DNA of 64,000 bases from Halieaceae bacterium (GCA_902518075.1 CABYEX010000001.1:1-64000), one strand, 5' to 3'. Counted from the first letter of the stretch, positions 37,244 to 47,220 are shown. The notes: generated by a model not told the origin, from the sequence alone. Translations and numbers: made by a program.

Positions 37244-38329
37244 TCACTTCTCAAAGAATTGCATGATCGACCCGTCCGGTGTCTTCACCGAAAACAGCTC
37301 GACCTCTCCTATCTCGCCCAACTCAGCGGTGCCCGTATCTCGCCAAAGGCTGCCGCCGCGCGCCTCGATCAGCGCCTTCGCGGCGTCGATATCGTCCACC
37401 GGGTAGCGAACCGCAAGAATGCCGAGGTTAGGCGCCTCGCACCGATTTGAATAGTCAAAGCCCTCGATCCCCATGACTTCGATCATCTCCATCCGGCCAA
37501 ACTCGCCAGCGACCGGATACACGATGCCCGCACGGTAGGGCACCGAGGTGGTCAGACTCAGCGGGATGCCAATCGGCGTGGGCGTGGGGGTTTTGGCGAT
37601 GTAGGGTTTGCCCTTGTAAAAAGTGCCGAACCCCAAGATTTGGGTAAAGAAGTCATAGGCGACGTCGCGGTCTGCCACCATTTGCATCATGTTAAAGGGC
37701 GCGGTCATGCGCTCGAAGTCTGGAATGGCTTCGGGTAGCGGCGGACTTAATCGATCATAGCTTTGCACCTGCACTCCGTCGGGCCCGCGGTAGATCACCA
37801 CGCGCAGATCCGACGTGCCAAAGTTGAGCGCGGTAATCGGCGTTTCGGTCCACCAGCCGAGCCGTATAGCGTCATCGTAAATCGACTGCATGTCTTTGAC
37901 GCGAATCATCACGCTGAAATAACAGCCCGTATCCCAGGCTCTGGCGCCCGGACGCATCGGCATCCGCCTGCCCGCATTTTCAAAACTCACCAGCCGAACA
38001 TGGCCGAAGTCGCCGCCCATCGGCGCGCGCAGTAACAAGTAATCGCCGCGGGCTTCGGGGGCTAACCCCCACGCGGCAATCGAGGAAGCCGACAAGCTAC
38101 CGCGCCCCAGCTCCTCGTAGCCGCCGATCTCCTTGAAGAAGCGGGCGGTCACATCAGGGTCTGTGACACTGAGCACCGCCTCGCGCCAGGGCCTGTCCGT
38201 AATCGGCTCGGCGGCGAGTGCCTGACTTCCGCCGATCCATGCCGCGCTCGCGATAACGCTCAAAAAAACAGCGAGGGAGGCGCGAAAGTGCTGCGCCTGT
38301 GCGCGGCATCTATTAAGTGTTGATTTCAT
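37244..38329 (-). CDS. Exported two-module VOC superfamily protein
   Basis: A 361-residue protein with a signal peptide (SLAVFLSVIASAAWIGGS, ending QALA|AE). Two VOC modules follow: the first WREAVLSVTDPDVTARFFKE with GGYEELGRG, the second FNMMQMVADRDVAYDFFTQI with GFGTFYKGKP, ending in KTPDGSIMQFFEK. Metal ligands are not obvious in the first module. ATG 38329 has a GAGGGCGAG ribosome site. It lies directly downstream of MDR and MFS genes on the same strand, so it likely belongs to that gene set. Role unknown. Confidence 0.8.
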   Translation of the reverse strand: MKSTLNRCRAQAQHFRASLAVFLSVIASAAWIGGSQALAAEPITDRPWREAVLSVTDPDVTARFFKEIGGYEELGRGSLSASSIAAWGLAPEARGDYLLLRAPMGGDFGHVRLVSFENAGRRMPMRPGARAWDTGCYFSVMIRVKDMQSIYDDAIRLGWWTETPITALNFGTSDLRVVIYRGPDGVQVQSYDRLSPPLPEAIPDFERMTAPFNMMQMVADRDVAYDFFTQILGFGTFYKGKPYIAKTPTPTPIGIPLSLTTSVPYRAGIVYPVAGEFGRMEMIEVMGIEGFDYSNRCEAPNLGILAVRYPVDDIDAAKALIEARGGSLWRDTGTAELGEIGEVELFSVKTPDGSIMQFFEK

Positions 38330-38398
38330 TGTCTCGCCCTCTTTATTGTCATTGTGTGCATTAATCGTCATAGTCATCCCGCGACGGTGACGTCGCTG

Positions 38399-39373
38399 TT
38401 ACTCGTCGTTCACCAGTATCACTTTTCCAAAGTGAGTGCGCTCGTCAACCATCTCATGCGCCCGCACCAACTCAGACATCGGCAGCACGGTGCCGACAAC
38501 CGGCACCAACTCGCCGCTGGCAAACAAAGGCAGCCCTCTCGCACGAAAATCGGGCATGGTCTCGGTCATGAACGCCTGGCTGGTCGAGATACTCATCGAC
38601 AGGAGCTGGATATTCAAAATACCGATCCGCAGGTTGAAGGTGATATCGCGACCGCCGGTACTACCGAACATCACCACCCGGCCGTCCATTCCCATGGAGT
38701 CGATCAGGTCATCGGCCGTCGCGTCACCAATGGTCATAAGGCCAATATCCATCCCCTGACCATCAGTCAACGCAGCCACCTGCTCCGACACCGAGTCACT
38801 GGTGTAATTGACCACCGCGTCGCAACCCATCGAGGTCGCGTGTGCCAACTTGTCATCACGACTCGCCGTGCCCAGGGCCCAGCATCCGGCTTGCTTGGCC
38901 AGTGCCAGTGCGGCGCTACCCACACTGCCGCCCACCGCCTCGACCAGAATGCGGTCCCCGGCCTTCATGCACCCTAACGTATAAAGAGCGTGCCATGCTG
39001 TTAACCAACCTACCGGTATCGCTGCGCCCTCGGCGAAGCTCAGGTTATCGGGCAGCAACATCAGGTGGTCGGGGTCGCAGTCCACGACTTCCGCGTGGGC
39101 ACCACGGACACGGCCAAAGACCCGGTCACCTGCATTAAACACAGTAACGCCCGCGCCCACGGCCTCGACGGTGCCTGCGACCTCCATGCCCATAACAAAA
39201 GGTAACTCCTGACCGCTGTAGTCCCCGGCGCGCATGCGTGTCTCGGCGAAGTTGATGCCGCTGGCGCGCACCCGCACCCTGACCTCCTGTGGCGCGAGCT
39301 CCCCCAGATCAAGTGCCTCCCAGACCATCACCTCTGGCCCACCAAACGCTGCAACGCGATATCCCTTAGCCAT
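38399..39373 (-). CDS. Medium-chain dehydrogenase/reductase (quinone oxidoreductase type)
   Basis: A 324-residue zinc-less MDR protein: NFAETRMRAGDYSGQELPFV near the N-terminus, then GMEVAGTVEAVGAGV, and the NADPH loop VEAVGGSVGSAALALAKQAG. It probably reduces an enone or quinone with NADPH. It overlaps the MFS gene by 8 nt (start ATGGCTAA contains its stop), showing translational coupling. Confidence 0.88.
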   Translation of the reverse strand: MAKGYRVAAFGGPEVMVWEALDLGELAPQEVRVRVRASGINFAETRMRAGDYSGQELPFVMGMEVAGTVEAVGAGVTVFNAGDRVFGRVRGAHAEVVDCDPDHLMLLPDNLSFAEGAAIPVGWLTAWHALYTLGCMKAGDRILVEAVGGSVGSAALALAKQAGCWALGTASRDDKLAHATSMGCDAVVNYTSDSVSEQVAALTDGQGMDIGLMTIGDATADDLIDSMGMDGRVVMFGSTGGRDITFNLRIGILNIQLLSMSISTSQAFMTETMPDFRARGLPLFASGELVPVVGTVLPMSELVRAHEMVDERTHFGKVILVNDE

Positions 39374-40619
39374 GACTCGGCTGCGCCTCCTTACCTATCC
39401 GATTGACGATATCCTCGACCTCCAGCCCCGAAGGGAGGGAGTCAAGGGTCAAATACAATAGCCCTGCCAGCGCGAGCGGCACGCCCACTAATGTCGCGTA
39501 TCCCAGGTGCCAGCCCCAGGACTCGATGGCCAATGACACGGTGTAGGGCCCTGCTGCCGACCCCAAGGTGACAGCCAGCGACCCGCAACAGGCCATGGCA
39601 AGGGCACGGATACGCGTGGGGAAGACCTCCGCCAAGTACGCGAACTTCACCGCCGCCGAGCCATAAAAAAACATGCTCATCAGCGCGTACACGAGCAGGA
39701 TCTGACCAAAGCTGGTCGGCACCCAGACCAGTACCTGGAACAACATCGCCCCCAACAGTGTCCACAACACCACTGTATTGCGACGCGTCCACACTCGCTC
39801 GCCAATCCACGCCGCGAGCACGTAACCCAGCACGCCAATCGCATTGCCCGCGCCAATCAACAGCGAAAAATTGAAGGCATCCAGCGCGCGAACCTCGCGC
39901 AGAAAACTCGGGAACAAAAAAATGGACGCCGCATACGCCCAGACGAATAAAAACTGCGTGATAAATAGTGTGATCGCCCGCTCGCGAATGCCAGTTGCAA
40001 ACAGATCGGAAAACCGCGGCGGCGACTCCGTTGATCGCGCCGCTACCGACCGGGGTGGTTCCCGCAAGTAACGCCGCACGACCCACACCATCGGGAGGCT
40101 GACCAGGCCCACCCAAAACAACTGGCGCCAGCCGTATTCAGTGAGTAACCACATCGACCACAGTGAGGCCAGCGTCCAACCGAGCGGATAGCCAATTTGT
40201 AGTAACCCCATAAACAAGCCGCGGAGCCGGGCCGGCATTTCTTCAGTGATGATGGCGCCGGTGATCGGATAAGTCAGCCCGCCCACCGCAATGCTCGCTC
40301 CGCGAAACGCTGTAAGCGTCGCCACACCCGACGCGATGCTAATCAGCGCCACCAGAAAGGAAGAACCCAGCAGGGAAAATTGAAACAGAGGCAGCCGCCC
40401 CATTCGGTCGGCCAACCAACCCAGCACCACTAATAGCGCTCCACCTAATAAAAAAGCGGAAGACACAATGGCCATCACTTCACTCAGCGTCAGCCCGAAC
40501 TCGGCGCGAATCGCTGGCACCGCGTAACCAAATAACGCCAGATCCATCTGCGCCATGGTGTAGGCAATGAGGCAAATAACAAAGGCACGCAGGGGGTAGC
40601 CTCGAACAGAGTCAGACAC
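39366..40619 (-). CDS. Major facilitator superfamily transporter
   Basis: A 417-residue inner-membrane transporter with about 12 helices. The loop 2-3 motif GWLADRMGRLPLF is clear, and the second half contains EVFPTRIRALAMACCGSLAV, a sugar/acid-transporter-like motif. This pattern suits the group importing organic acids or aromatic acids. I choose the GTG at 40619, which overlaps the upstream VOC gene by 8 nt; a longer frame from 40730 adds a non-membrane Arg/Ser-rich stretch lying within the VOC gene. Confidence 0.88.
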   Translation of the reverse strand: MSDSVRGYPLRAFVICLIAYTMAQMDLALFGYAVPAIRAEFGLTLSEVMAIVSSAFLLGGALLVVLGWLADRMGRLPLFQFSLLGSSFLVALISIASGVATLTAFRGASIAVGGLTYPITGAIITEEMPARLRGLFMGLLQIGYPLGWTLASLWSMWLLTEYGWRQLFWVGLVSLPMVWVVRRYLREPPRSVAARSTESPPRFSDLFATGIRERAITLFITQFLFVWAYAASIFLFPSFLREVRALDAFNFSLLIGAGNAIGVLGYVLAAWIGERVWTRRNTVVLWTLLGAMLFQVLVWVPTSFGQILLVYALMSMFFYGSAAVKFAYLAEVFPTRIRALAMACCGSLAVTLGSAAGPYTVSLAIESWGWHLGYATLVGVPLALAGLLYLTLDSLPSGLEVEDIVNRIGKEAQPSHG

Positions 40620-41589
40620 TGACCCACATCCAGCTGTATCCATCGGGTGCGCGGAACGTGCAGGCCGGCTCGTCGAACTCATTCTGGCCAGCCCGGTAAT
40701 CCGTGACGCCGGGCAGCGCCTCTGCATCAACGCTCTGCACCTGGTAACTGTAGGCAGAGAGCCCCCGCTGCCCCGGCTGACTCAAAGCCCGATGATCGCC
40801 AGTATCAAAGTAAGGCGAGTACACCTGCAGGAGTCCAGTCGGGCACTCGGGCGCCCGTAATCGCTCCACGCGGAAGAGCTGCCCCGCTTCTAACCTGAGC
40901 GCACGCCGTGTGGGCGGCTCATCATCGGAATCATGGGCCTCACCGTAGGGCGCAGACTCGAGGCCAAACACGGTTTTATAAAAGTCGGTATCGAATGACC
41001 GGCTGGGCTGCACCACGTTGGCGTGACTGCCCTCACTATTTTTATAGGGCAGTGATACATCGATGCTGCCAAACCCGGGGCGGTCAAACCCGCCGCGCTG
41101 AATAAAAGCGACGCGACCGTCGAGGTCGAAGTACAGGGTTTCTCTGAGCCCCACGAACGGGCTATCCCAGGTGACTGTGGGGGGTGGATTGGCCATCGGC
41201 GCCGATATCAATTCCGACAACCAGCGGTCTTCGGTAAAGCGGTTGTAATCACTCAAGCTGTCTCGGAGCTCGAGGATATCGGCCGTATACATGCCCATCC
41301 ACCGGCTCCCCAAGACCAACGGCTTGCGGGCACCCAGCCCCTCGCCCGCGAGCTTGTCCCAGCATTGAAGCCTGACCAGTCCGGTCTCATGGGCAGCACA
41401 GCCTGAGTGGCGAAGCCGAATCGATGTGAGGGCCGCGCCGTGGCCGTACAGGGCCTCCGCATCAACGGCACTTAGCGCCCCCTCGGCATCGGGCTTAAAT
41501 CCCAGCCCTGCCCAAAACGCCAGCAACCGCTCGCGCTCCGATACATGTGCCGAGAAGACAAACTCGTGCAGACCACTGACGACACTCAT
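40612..41589 (-). CDS. Two-module VOC superfamily protein, cytoplasmic
   Basis: A 325-residue protein without a signal peptide. The first module reads LHEFVFSAHVSERERLLAFW with AGLGFKPD, the second NVVQPSRSFDTDFYKTVFGL with YSWMWVSV at the end. It lies between two MDR genes and overlaps the MFS gene by 8 nt. With the two exported VOC proteins it makes three in one cluster; possible activities include a dioxygenase, isomerase or lyase on the cluster's substrate. Confidence 0.82.
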   Translation of the reverse strand: MSVVSGLHEFVFSAHVSERERLLAFWAGLGFKPDAEGALSAVDAEALYGHGAALTSIRLRHSGCAAHETGLVRLQCWDKLAGEGLGARKPLVLGSRWMGMYTADILELRDSLSDYNRFTEDRWLSELISAPMANPPPTVTWDSPFVGLRETLYFDLDGRVAFIQRGGFDRPGFGSIDVSLPYKNSEGSHANVVQPSRSFDTDFYKTVFGLESAPYGEAHDSDDEPPTRRALRLEAGQLFRVERLRAPECPTGLLQVYSPYFDTGDHRALSQPGQRGLSAYSYQVQSVDAEALPGVTDYRAGQNEFDEPACTFRAPDGYSWMWVSV

Positions 41590-41597
41590 GGTTTGCC

Positions 41598-42578
41598 TTA
41601 GAGGTCGCCGCCCACCCGGATCACGCTGCGACCCAGCAATTCCCGTGCCTCCCAGCCCCGATGGGCTTCAGCCACTTCGGTCAGGTCAAACTCACGCCCA
41701 ATCGGAATTCGCCAGGTGCCTGCAGCAAGGGCTTTGTGGGTTTCTGCAATCTCAGCGCCGCCGCTGATCGCCTGATGAAAGTACTGAACGAAGCCCGACA
41801 TCGAGCAGCTCTTGCCGATCAGCATGGACGGTGGGACAGGCGGCGCCTGCCCGGCACTGGCGCCCAGGTAAACGATGTGACCCAGCGGCGCCACAGCATC
41901 GAGGTTCATCGGGGCGCGATCACCGGCGTTGCCATCGAAAATCACGTCAGCGCCGCGACCATCGGTCAGCGCTTTGACACCATCCGGCCAGTCGTCGCGC
42001 AGGTAATCGATGACCGCATCGGGCCCGAACTGGTCTGCAAAATCAAACTTGTGCTCACCCCCCACCAGCCCGATTACCTGTGCGCCGGCCGACTTGGCGA
42101 TCTGCATGACCAGTGAGCCGACTGCCCCCGCCGCGGAGTGCACTACCACCCACTGATCAGGCTGCACCTTAGCGGCGCTATGAACCAACAGCCAACTGGT
42201 ATAGGCACAGGTTGAGAAACAGGCCGCAAGGAGCCAATCAAACTCATCTGGAACGCTGACCAGGGAGTGCACAGGGGCGATGGCAAAATCCGCGTTGCCG
42301 CCCCATTGGCCATTAGTGGCAACACGTTGATCGATCAATGACTCATCGACACCCTCGCCGACGGCATCGACCACACCGCAGAACTCAAACCCCGGGGTAA
42401 ACGGGTAACCGGGGTGATTCCATTTGATGCGATCTGCACGCGCATGGTTGTCGAGCGGGTTCAATGCCGCGTACGCGACCTCGATCAGCACCTCACCCGG
42501 CCCCGGATCGGGAGTATCAGACTCGACCATTTGCAGTGCTTCTGGTCCACCCGGTGCCGCAACCGTCACATTACGCAT
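41598..42578 (-). CDS. Medium-chain dehydrogenase/reductase (quinone oxidoreductase type)
   Basis: A 326-residue zinc-less MDR protein. EVAYAALNPLDNHARADRI and GFEFCGVVDAVGEGV form the N-terminal part; VVHSAAGAVGSLVMQIAKSA is the NADPH-binding loop. It is the first gene of the minus-strand set MDR-VOC-MFS-MDR-VOC-VOC. It is divergent from the TonB receptor, with two palindromes in the space between. Confidence 0.88.
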   Translation of the reverse strand: MRNVTVAAPGGPEALQMVESDTPDPGPGEVLIEVAYAALNPLDNHARADRIKWNHPGYPFTPGFEFCGVVDAVGEGVDESLIDQRVATNGQWGGNADFAIAPVHSLVSVPDEFDWLLAACFSTCAYTSWLLVHSAAKVQPDQWVVVHSAAGAVGSLVMQIAKSAGAQVIGLVGGEHKFDFADQFGPDAVIDYLRDDWPDGVKALTDGRGADVIFDGNAGDRAPMNLDAVAPLGHIVYLGASAGQAPPVPPSMLIGKSCSMSGFVQYFHQAISGGAEIAETHKALAAGTWRIPIGREFDLTEVAEAHRGWEARELLGRSVIRVGGDL

Positions 42579-42624
42579 GCGTGTTTCTCCCCCTAGAACG
42601 TTAGTTCAGAGTAAATTTGATCGG

Positions 42625-42636
42625 TTGTTATATCAA
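42625..42636. promoter_or_regulatory. Candidate operator, site 1
   Basis: TTGTTATATCAA, an imperfect palindrome sharing 11 of 12 bases with site 2. It lies 46 nt before the MDR start, in the divergent control region. Confidence 0.45.
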
Positions 42637-42737
42637 TAAGGCAAAGCCGCGCCCGGGATTGACTTAGAGACCCACTAGCCGGACAGAACAACTGTCCTCT
42701 TTCAGGGGCAACATCAACCCTTGCGCATTTACGCCTA

Positions 42738-42749
42738 TTGGTATATCAA
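42738..42749. promoter_or_regulatory. Candidate operator, site 2
   Basis: TTGGTATATCAA, almost a perfect palindrome. It is 113 nt from site 1 and 86 nt before the receptor start. A repressor binding both could co-control receptor and catabolic genes. Confidence 0.45.
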
Positions 42750-42835
42750 TAGATCTTAATTTGGCCAACAAACGTTGAAAATTAGCGGTCGTTGCCCAGA
42801 CGTTAGCCATCTATAAACAAAACAGAGGCACTCTC

Positions 42836-45403
42836 ATGAAAAGAAGTACTCGATTCACGCTTTCTTCGGCGGTCGCACTCGCAGTCGCCGGCGTAATCCC
42901 CAGTACTGTTGCTTTGGCGCAGGAATCAGCGGGACTTGAAGAAGTCGTTGTGACCGCTCGCAAACGGGACGAGTCCCTACAGGAAATTCCTGTTGCGGTA
43001 TCGGTATTCGGTGCAGAAGACATTCTGATGACCGACATGCGCGATCTTGAAGATGTGGCCTTGCACACACCCGGCTTCCAGTTCATGAATCAGGGCAACC
43101 AGCAGCCGGGTCGCTACAACACGCAGCTGCAGTTCAGAGGCCTGACGACCGCTCAGTTCTCGCCCAGCTTCGCAACGGGTGCTTTGTTTATTGACGGTGT
43201 ATACGTGCTGAATGGCGGCACCTCACTGAGCCTGATGGACCTTGAGCGGGTCGAGGTCATCAAAGGACCCCAGTCGGCTTACTTTGCGCGAAACACGTTT
43301 GGCGGCGCGGTCAACCTGATCACCCGCGACCCCAACGCCGAGGAGTTTGGCGGTGAAATCACGGCCAGTATGTCGGATCGTGGTCGCACCGATATCAGCG
43401 GCCTGATTGAGGGGCCGATCATCAAGGATGTGCTGGCCTTCAGCGTATCCGGACGCTTTTACGATAAAGAGGGGCACTTCACCGCGACAGACGGTGGCCG
43501 AACCGGCGACGAGGAGACCACGACTTTCAACGGTGTGATCAACTGGACGCCAACCGATAACTTCAAGCTAAAGATGCGCTACAGCACCTCCGAAGACGAT
43601 GACGGTGCACCTAGTCAGGGCTATGTGTCAGGCATCATGAACGACACCTGCACAGGCACCACGGTGAACTCAGCTGAAGGCGTAGCCAATCCGGTGAACT
43701 ACATTTGCGGCACCGTGCCCTTCGGCAACGCGGTTACTGTCGATCCGGGCAGCAATATCATCTCCTCTAACACCATCTTGCCAGTTGATATGTCAGACCT
43801 GACCGACCCGACGACCAATATCGACGGCGTCCCGGGCGTCACGTCCATCGGCATGAAGCGTGAAAGCGAGCGTTTCTCTATCGCTGCAGGCTACCAGTTC
43901 GATTCGGGCTACAGCATCGACGTGAGCTACGGCAAAAATGAGCAAGAGGTTAACTGGATCCGCGACTTCGACCTGTCTGATCGTCTAGGCTGGTGGTCAC
44001 GTGACCCTCAGAACATGGATGACGAGAGCTGGGAAATTCGCTTTACCAGCCCGCAGGACCAGCGCCTGAGATGGCTGGTCGGCTACAGCTACTATGAGCA
44101 GGAATTCCTCGCATCGGGTAGTGGCGGGGACGCGGCAACCTCATGCTTCGCTTTCGATTTCTACGGCTACTCTGATGCCTATCCCGATATCTGTGTCTAC
44201 AGCTTCTTTGATCCCGCTATCGGTGGCTTGGGCATTGGTCGACCCGGTAACGCGCTGGGCATCTTCGGAAACAACCTCACCAACACCGATCAGGCGGAGG
44301 TATCCGGGGTCTTCGGTTCTATCGACTTCGACATCACCGACAACCTGACCGTTATTCTGGAAGGCCGCTTTGTTGAGGACACCTTGATTAAGGGTAATGC
44401 TGTAGCAGGCACCGGCAACACCCGTCTTGAGGAAGAGTTTGATGACTTCCTGCCTCGAGCCATTGTGCGCTGGACACCCTCTGACAACACCACGCTCTAT
44501 GCGAGCTGGTCTGAGGGTCAGATTGCGGGCGACTTCAACACCTTCTATGCACAAGCTGACGATCGCGAAAAAGCACAGTACATTGAGCAAGACTCCACGG
44601 TCGCCGAGCTACTGGATGCCGAAACACTGGAAGCGATCGAGTTTGGTTGGAAGCAGCGTTTCTGGGATGGTCGCGGTCAGATGAATATCGCGGTCTACAT
44701 GCAGACCTGGGAGAACATCAAGGGCCGATCTTCCTTCTTGATCAACGAGACCTGCCGCGCCAGTGATATCGGGAGCGCGCAATGTCCTGACGGCACACTG
44801 GGCCAGCCCAAGGGAACCTATCCCGCTGATGGTAGTGACCCCGTACCCTTCTTCAACTCTCGAAACATCCTGATTCCGGGTGATGCCGATATTTGGGGCG
44901 TGGAGTTTGAGGGTAAGGCAGCCATCACGGATCGCACTGAAGTCGGTGTCAACATCAGCTACATCGAGTCCGAGTACGACGACTACACCTTTAACTTCGT
45001 GGCACCGATAGCCGGCTTCTCGCAAATGTCTGGAAATCAGACACCTCGCCAGCCCAAGAACACCATGAGTGCCTATATGTCTCATGACTTCTCACTGTTT
45101 AACCAGGGTGGCTACTGGCGTCTGGATTGGTTCCACCAGGGCGAATCCTATGTGGATGAGTCTAACCTGGCCAAGTTGGATTCCTACAACCTGTTCAACC
45201 TGCGTATTGGTCTCAGTTGGGAGAACCTGATGGCGGAGCTCTTCGTCATGAACCTGACCGACGAAGAAGCCTGGCAAACCGGCGCTCGCTGGACCGACTT
45301 CTCCAGTCCGTCGCAGTTTGCTTTCCTGACCGCCAAGCAGGGCGTTGCAGTCTCTCCGCTGGATAAGCGCGAAGTTGGCCTGCGGATAAACTGGAAGTTC
45401 TAA
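42836..45403 (+). CDS. TonB-dependent outer-membrane receptor
   Basis: An 855-residue outer-membrane receptor. It has a signal peptide ending VALA|QE, the TonB box EEVVVTARKR, a plug domain (IPVAVSVFGAEDILM, then DLERVEVIKGPQSAYFARNT and FGGAVNLITR), and a 22-strand barrel ending with NWKF. Receptors of this subtype in marine bacteria often import small organic compounds rather than iron. It is divergent from the MDR/VOC/MFS genes, which suggests that they act on what it imports. It is followed by a strong terminator. Confidence 0.95.
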   Translation: MKRSTRFTLSSAVALAVAGVIPSTVALAQESAGLEEVVVTARKRDESLQEIPVAVSVFGAEDILMTDMRDLEDVALHTPGFQFMNQGNQQPGRYNTQLQFRGLTTAQFSPSFATGALFIDGVYVLNGGTSLSLMDLERVEVIKGPQSAYFARNTFGGAVNLITRDPNAEEFGGEITASMSDRGRTDISGLIEGPIIKDVLAFSVSGRFYDKEGHFTATDGGRTGDEETTTFNGVINWTPTDNFKLKMRYSTSEDDDGAPSQGYVSGIMNDTCTGTTVNSAEGVANPVNYICGTVPFGNAVTVDPGSNIISSNTILPVDMSDLTDPTTNIDGVPGVTSIGMKRESERFSIAAGYQFDSGYSIDVSYGKNEQEVNWIRDFDLSDRLGWWSRDPQNMDDESWEIRFTSPQDQRLRWLVGYSYYEQEFLASGSGGDAATSCFAFDFYGYSDAYPDICVYSFFDPAIGGLGIGRPGNALGIFGNNLTNTDQAEVSGVFGSIDFDITDNLTVILEGRFVEDTLIKGNAVAGTGNTRLEEEFDDFLPRAIVRWTPSDNTTLYASWSEGQIAGDFNTFYAQADDREKAQYIEQDSTVAELLDAETLEAIEFGWKQRFWDGRGQMNIAVYMQTWENIKGRSSFLINETCRASDIGSAQCPDGTLGQPKGTYPADGSDPVPFFNSRNILIPGDADIWGVEFEGKAAITDRTEVGVNISYIESEYDDYTFNFVAPIAGFSQMSGNQTPRQPKNTMSAYMSHDFSLFNQGGYWRLDWFHQGESYVDESNLAKLDSYNLFNLRIGLSWENLMAELFVMNLTDEEAWQTGARWTDFSSPSQFAFLTAKQGVAVSPLDKREVGLRINWKF

Positions 45404-45423
45404 GTTTTAGCGTTGTGGCTTAT

Positions 45424-45448
45424 GGGCCGGGGCAACCCGGCCTTTTTT
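45424..45448 (+). terminator. Rho-independent terminator of the TonB receptor
   Basis: GGCCGGG, a GCAA loop, CCCGGCC, then six T, 20 nt after the stop. Confidence 0.92.
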
Positions 45449-45456
45449 ATGCCTGC

Positions 45457-47145
45457 TTAGTGGTAGCCCCGGTACTTTGACATCTTGCCCACGCCAGCAT
45501 TAAAAGTATTGGTCGGATCCAGCTCCCGATAAAACGCCGCCTGATCGGGCTCGGCGCAATACAAATGCCCCACGTTATGCTCAGCGGGGTACTTGGCGCC
45601 GATGCCATCGAGTAAAGACATCATCCGCTCTTTTACCGCCTCCGGCTCCACACCAGCCTTGACCACAAAGTCCCAATGGAACACGTGGCACATAAAGTGC
45701 CCGCCGCGGTAGGGCGCGGCGCATTGATCGAGTAGGTCTTCGGGCAGAAACTCATACCACTGTGCATAGTTTCGCGGCAGCGCCACATCAAACGTGACGA
45801 TGCCATTGGTCTCTTTAGCATGGATGAGGTTGTAACGCGCCGGGGAGCCACCTGCGACCATCCGATGCAATAACGCGGCATCGCCCTCTTTCGGCGAACA
45901 CTCAAAAAAGGCGCCCACATCACCCTCTATGGTGACCTCATGCAGCACCTGCCTGATCTCGGCAATGGCCGTATCGGCACCCACCAGAATCATATGGTGC
46001 TCGTAAGCCTTGCGGTACTCGCGCATCCGCTTGGGCAAATGATCGGGCCACCACCGCGCCAGTCGCTGTAGCAGATGATCGGTCGGACGATTGGGGAGGC
46101 CTGGCACCTTCTCAAGCCAGCGATCGAGCGCTGCCTTAATGCGATAGAGCCGCGGCAAAAAATCGGTGCCCAAGTGCTTGATGAGCAGAAACGTGTCCTT
46201 ACAGTAGCGGTCGGCCCCGTCAAACCAACTCTGGTGCATATACTCGCCCATCTCGGGGAGCTCACTGCACTCAGAGAGCAGTCGCCGGCGAATCTCATTG
46301 AGCTGCTTGGGATCATTGGTGCCCACATAGAACACCTGCTCCGCCTTGGGCTTATCAAAGGTATCGACCCGCACCGCAAACACCGCCAACTTGCCCGCAC
46401 TGCCGCTAGCCTCATGGAGCCGGCGCTGATCGGCGTTGAATCTTGAGGGTGTCGGTTCGTTGATTTCCCGCACACGCTCAATGTACTCGGGGTCCGAGGC
46501 CAAGCTACCGTCGAGAGTTGCAGCATCCAGATCAAACCGACCCGCGTCGAGGTTACCCAGTATCTCCTCCGGGGTCTCCCCCAAGTCGATGCCAAGATGA
46601 TTGACCAGCTCAAGCTCGCCGTGCTCGGTGAGCCGGGCAAATAGCGCGAGCTCGGTGTAGGCGGGCCCCCGCTTCACCAGGCTGCCGCCCGAGTTATTGC
46701 AGATGCCGCCAATGACTGAGGCACCGATACAAGAAGAGCCGATCACTGAATGAGGGTTCTTGCCGAATGGCTCCAGCATTTCTTCCAGCCGATACAGAGT
46801 GCCGCCGGAAAAGACCAACGCTTGCTGGGCGTCACACAACGGCATGCAGGTATCGAGTTTGAGTGTGCTGATGATGACGATCTCACGATCGTAGTCGTCG
46901 CCGTCAGGGGTCGAGCCACCGGTTACGCCGGTGTTGGCGGCCTGGCAGATCACAATACAGTCAGCCGCCACGGCGGCCTTGAGTATTTTCCAGAACGCCA
47001 GCAGGGAGGCGGGCTCAAAGATTGCCAGCGCCGGGCCCTGACCAAAGCGAATCCCTGTGGTGAAGCGCTTGATCTGGTGCGGCTCGCGAAGCACCCCCAT
47101 GTCAAGCACTTCGGCGGCGAGTTCGTCGATCCAGCGGGTATCCAT
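45457..47145 (-). CDS. dld: Quinone-dependent D-lactate dehydrogenase
   Basis: A 562-residue peripheral membrane FAD enzyme like E. coli Dld, oxidising D-lactate to pyruvate and passing electrons to quinone. FAD-binding parts are visible: CQAANTGVTGGSTPDGDDYD and NPHSVIGSSCIGASVIGGICN. The C-terminal membrane-binding domain has RYCKDTFLLIKHLGTDFLP and ends AEHNVGHLYCAEPDQAAFY. It could use lactate from glyoxalase-type reactions of this region, which would be inference. Confidence 0.94.
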   Translation of the reverse strand: MDTRWIDELAAEVLDMGVLREPHQIKRFTTGIRFGQGPALAIFEPASLLAFWKILKAAVAADCIVICQAANTGVTGGSTPDGDDYDREIVIISTLKLDTCMPLCDAQQALVFSGGTLYRLEEMLEPFGKNPHSVIGSSCIGASVIGGICNNSGGSLVKRGPAYTELALFARLTEHGELELVNHLGIDLGETPEEILGNLDAGRFDLDAATLDGSLASDPEYIERVREINEPTPSRFNADQRRLHEASGSAGKLAVFAVRVDTFDKPKAEQVFYVGTNDPKQLNEIRRRLLSECSELPEMGEYMHQSWFDGADRYCKDTFLLIKHLGTDFLPRLYRIKAALDRWLEKVPGLPNRPTDHLLQRLARWWPDHLPKRMREYRKAYEHHMILVGADTAIAEIRQVLHEVTIEGDVGAFFECSPKEGDAALLHRMVAGGSPARYNLIHAKETNGIVTFDVALPRNYAQWYEFLPEDLLDQCAAPYRGGHFMCHVFHWDFVVKAGVEPEAVKERMMSLLDGIGAKYPAEHNVGHLYCAEPDQAAFYRELDPTNTFNAGVGKMSKYRGYH

Positions 47146-47220
47146 GAGCTCAGTCAGTTGTCAGTTAAAGCGGCATCAGCGCCGCAAGGAGCGTCCTCGG
47201 ATCGAGCCTCGGACTTAAGA

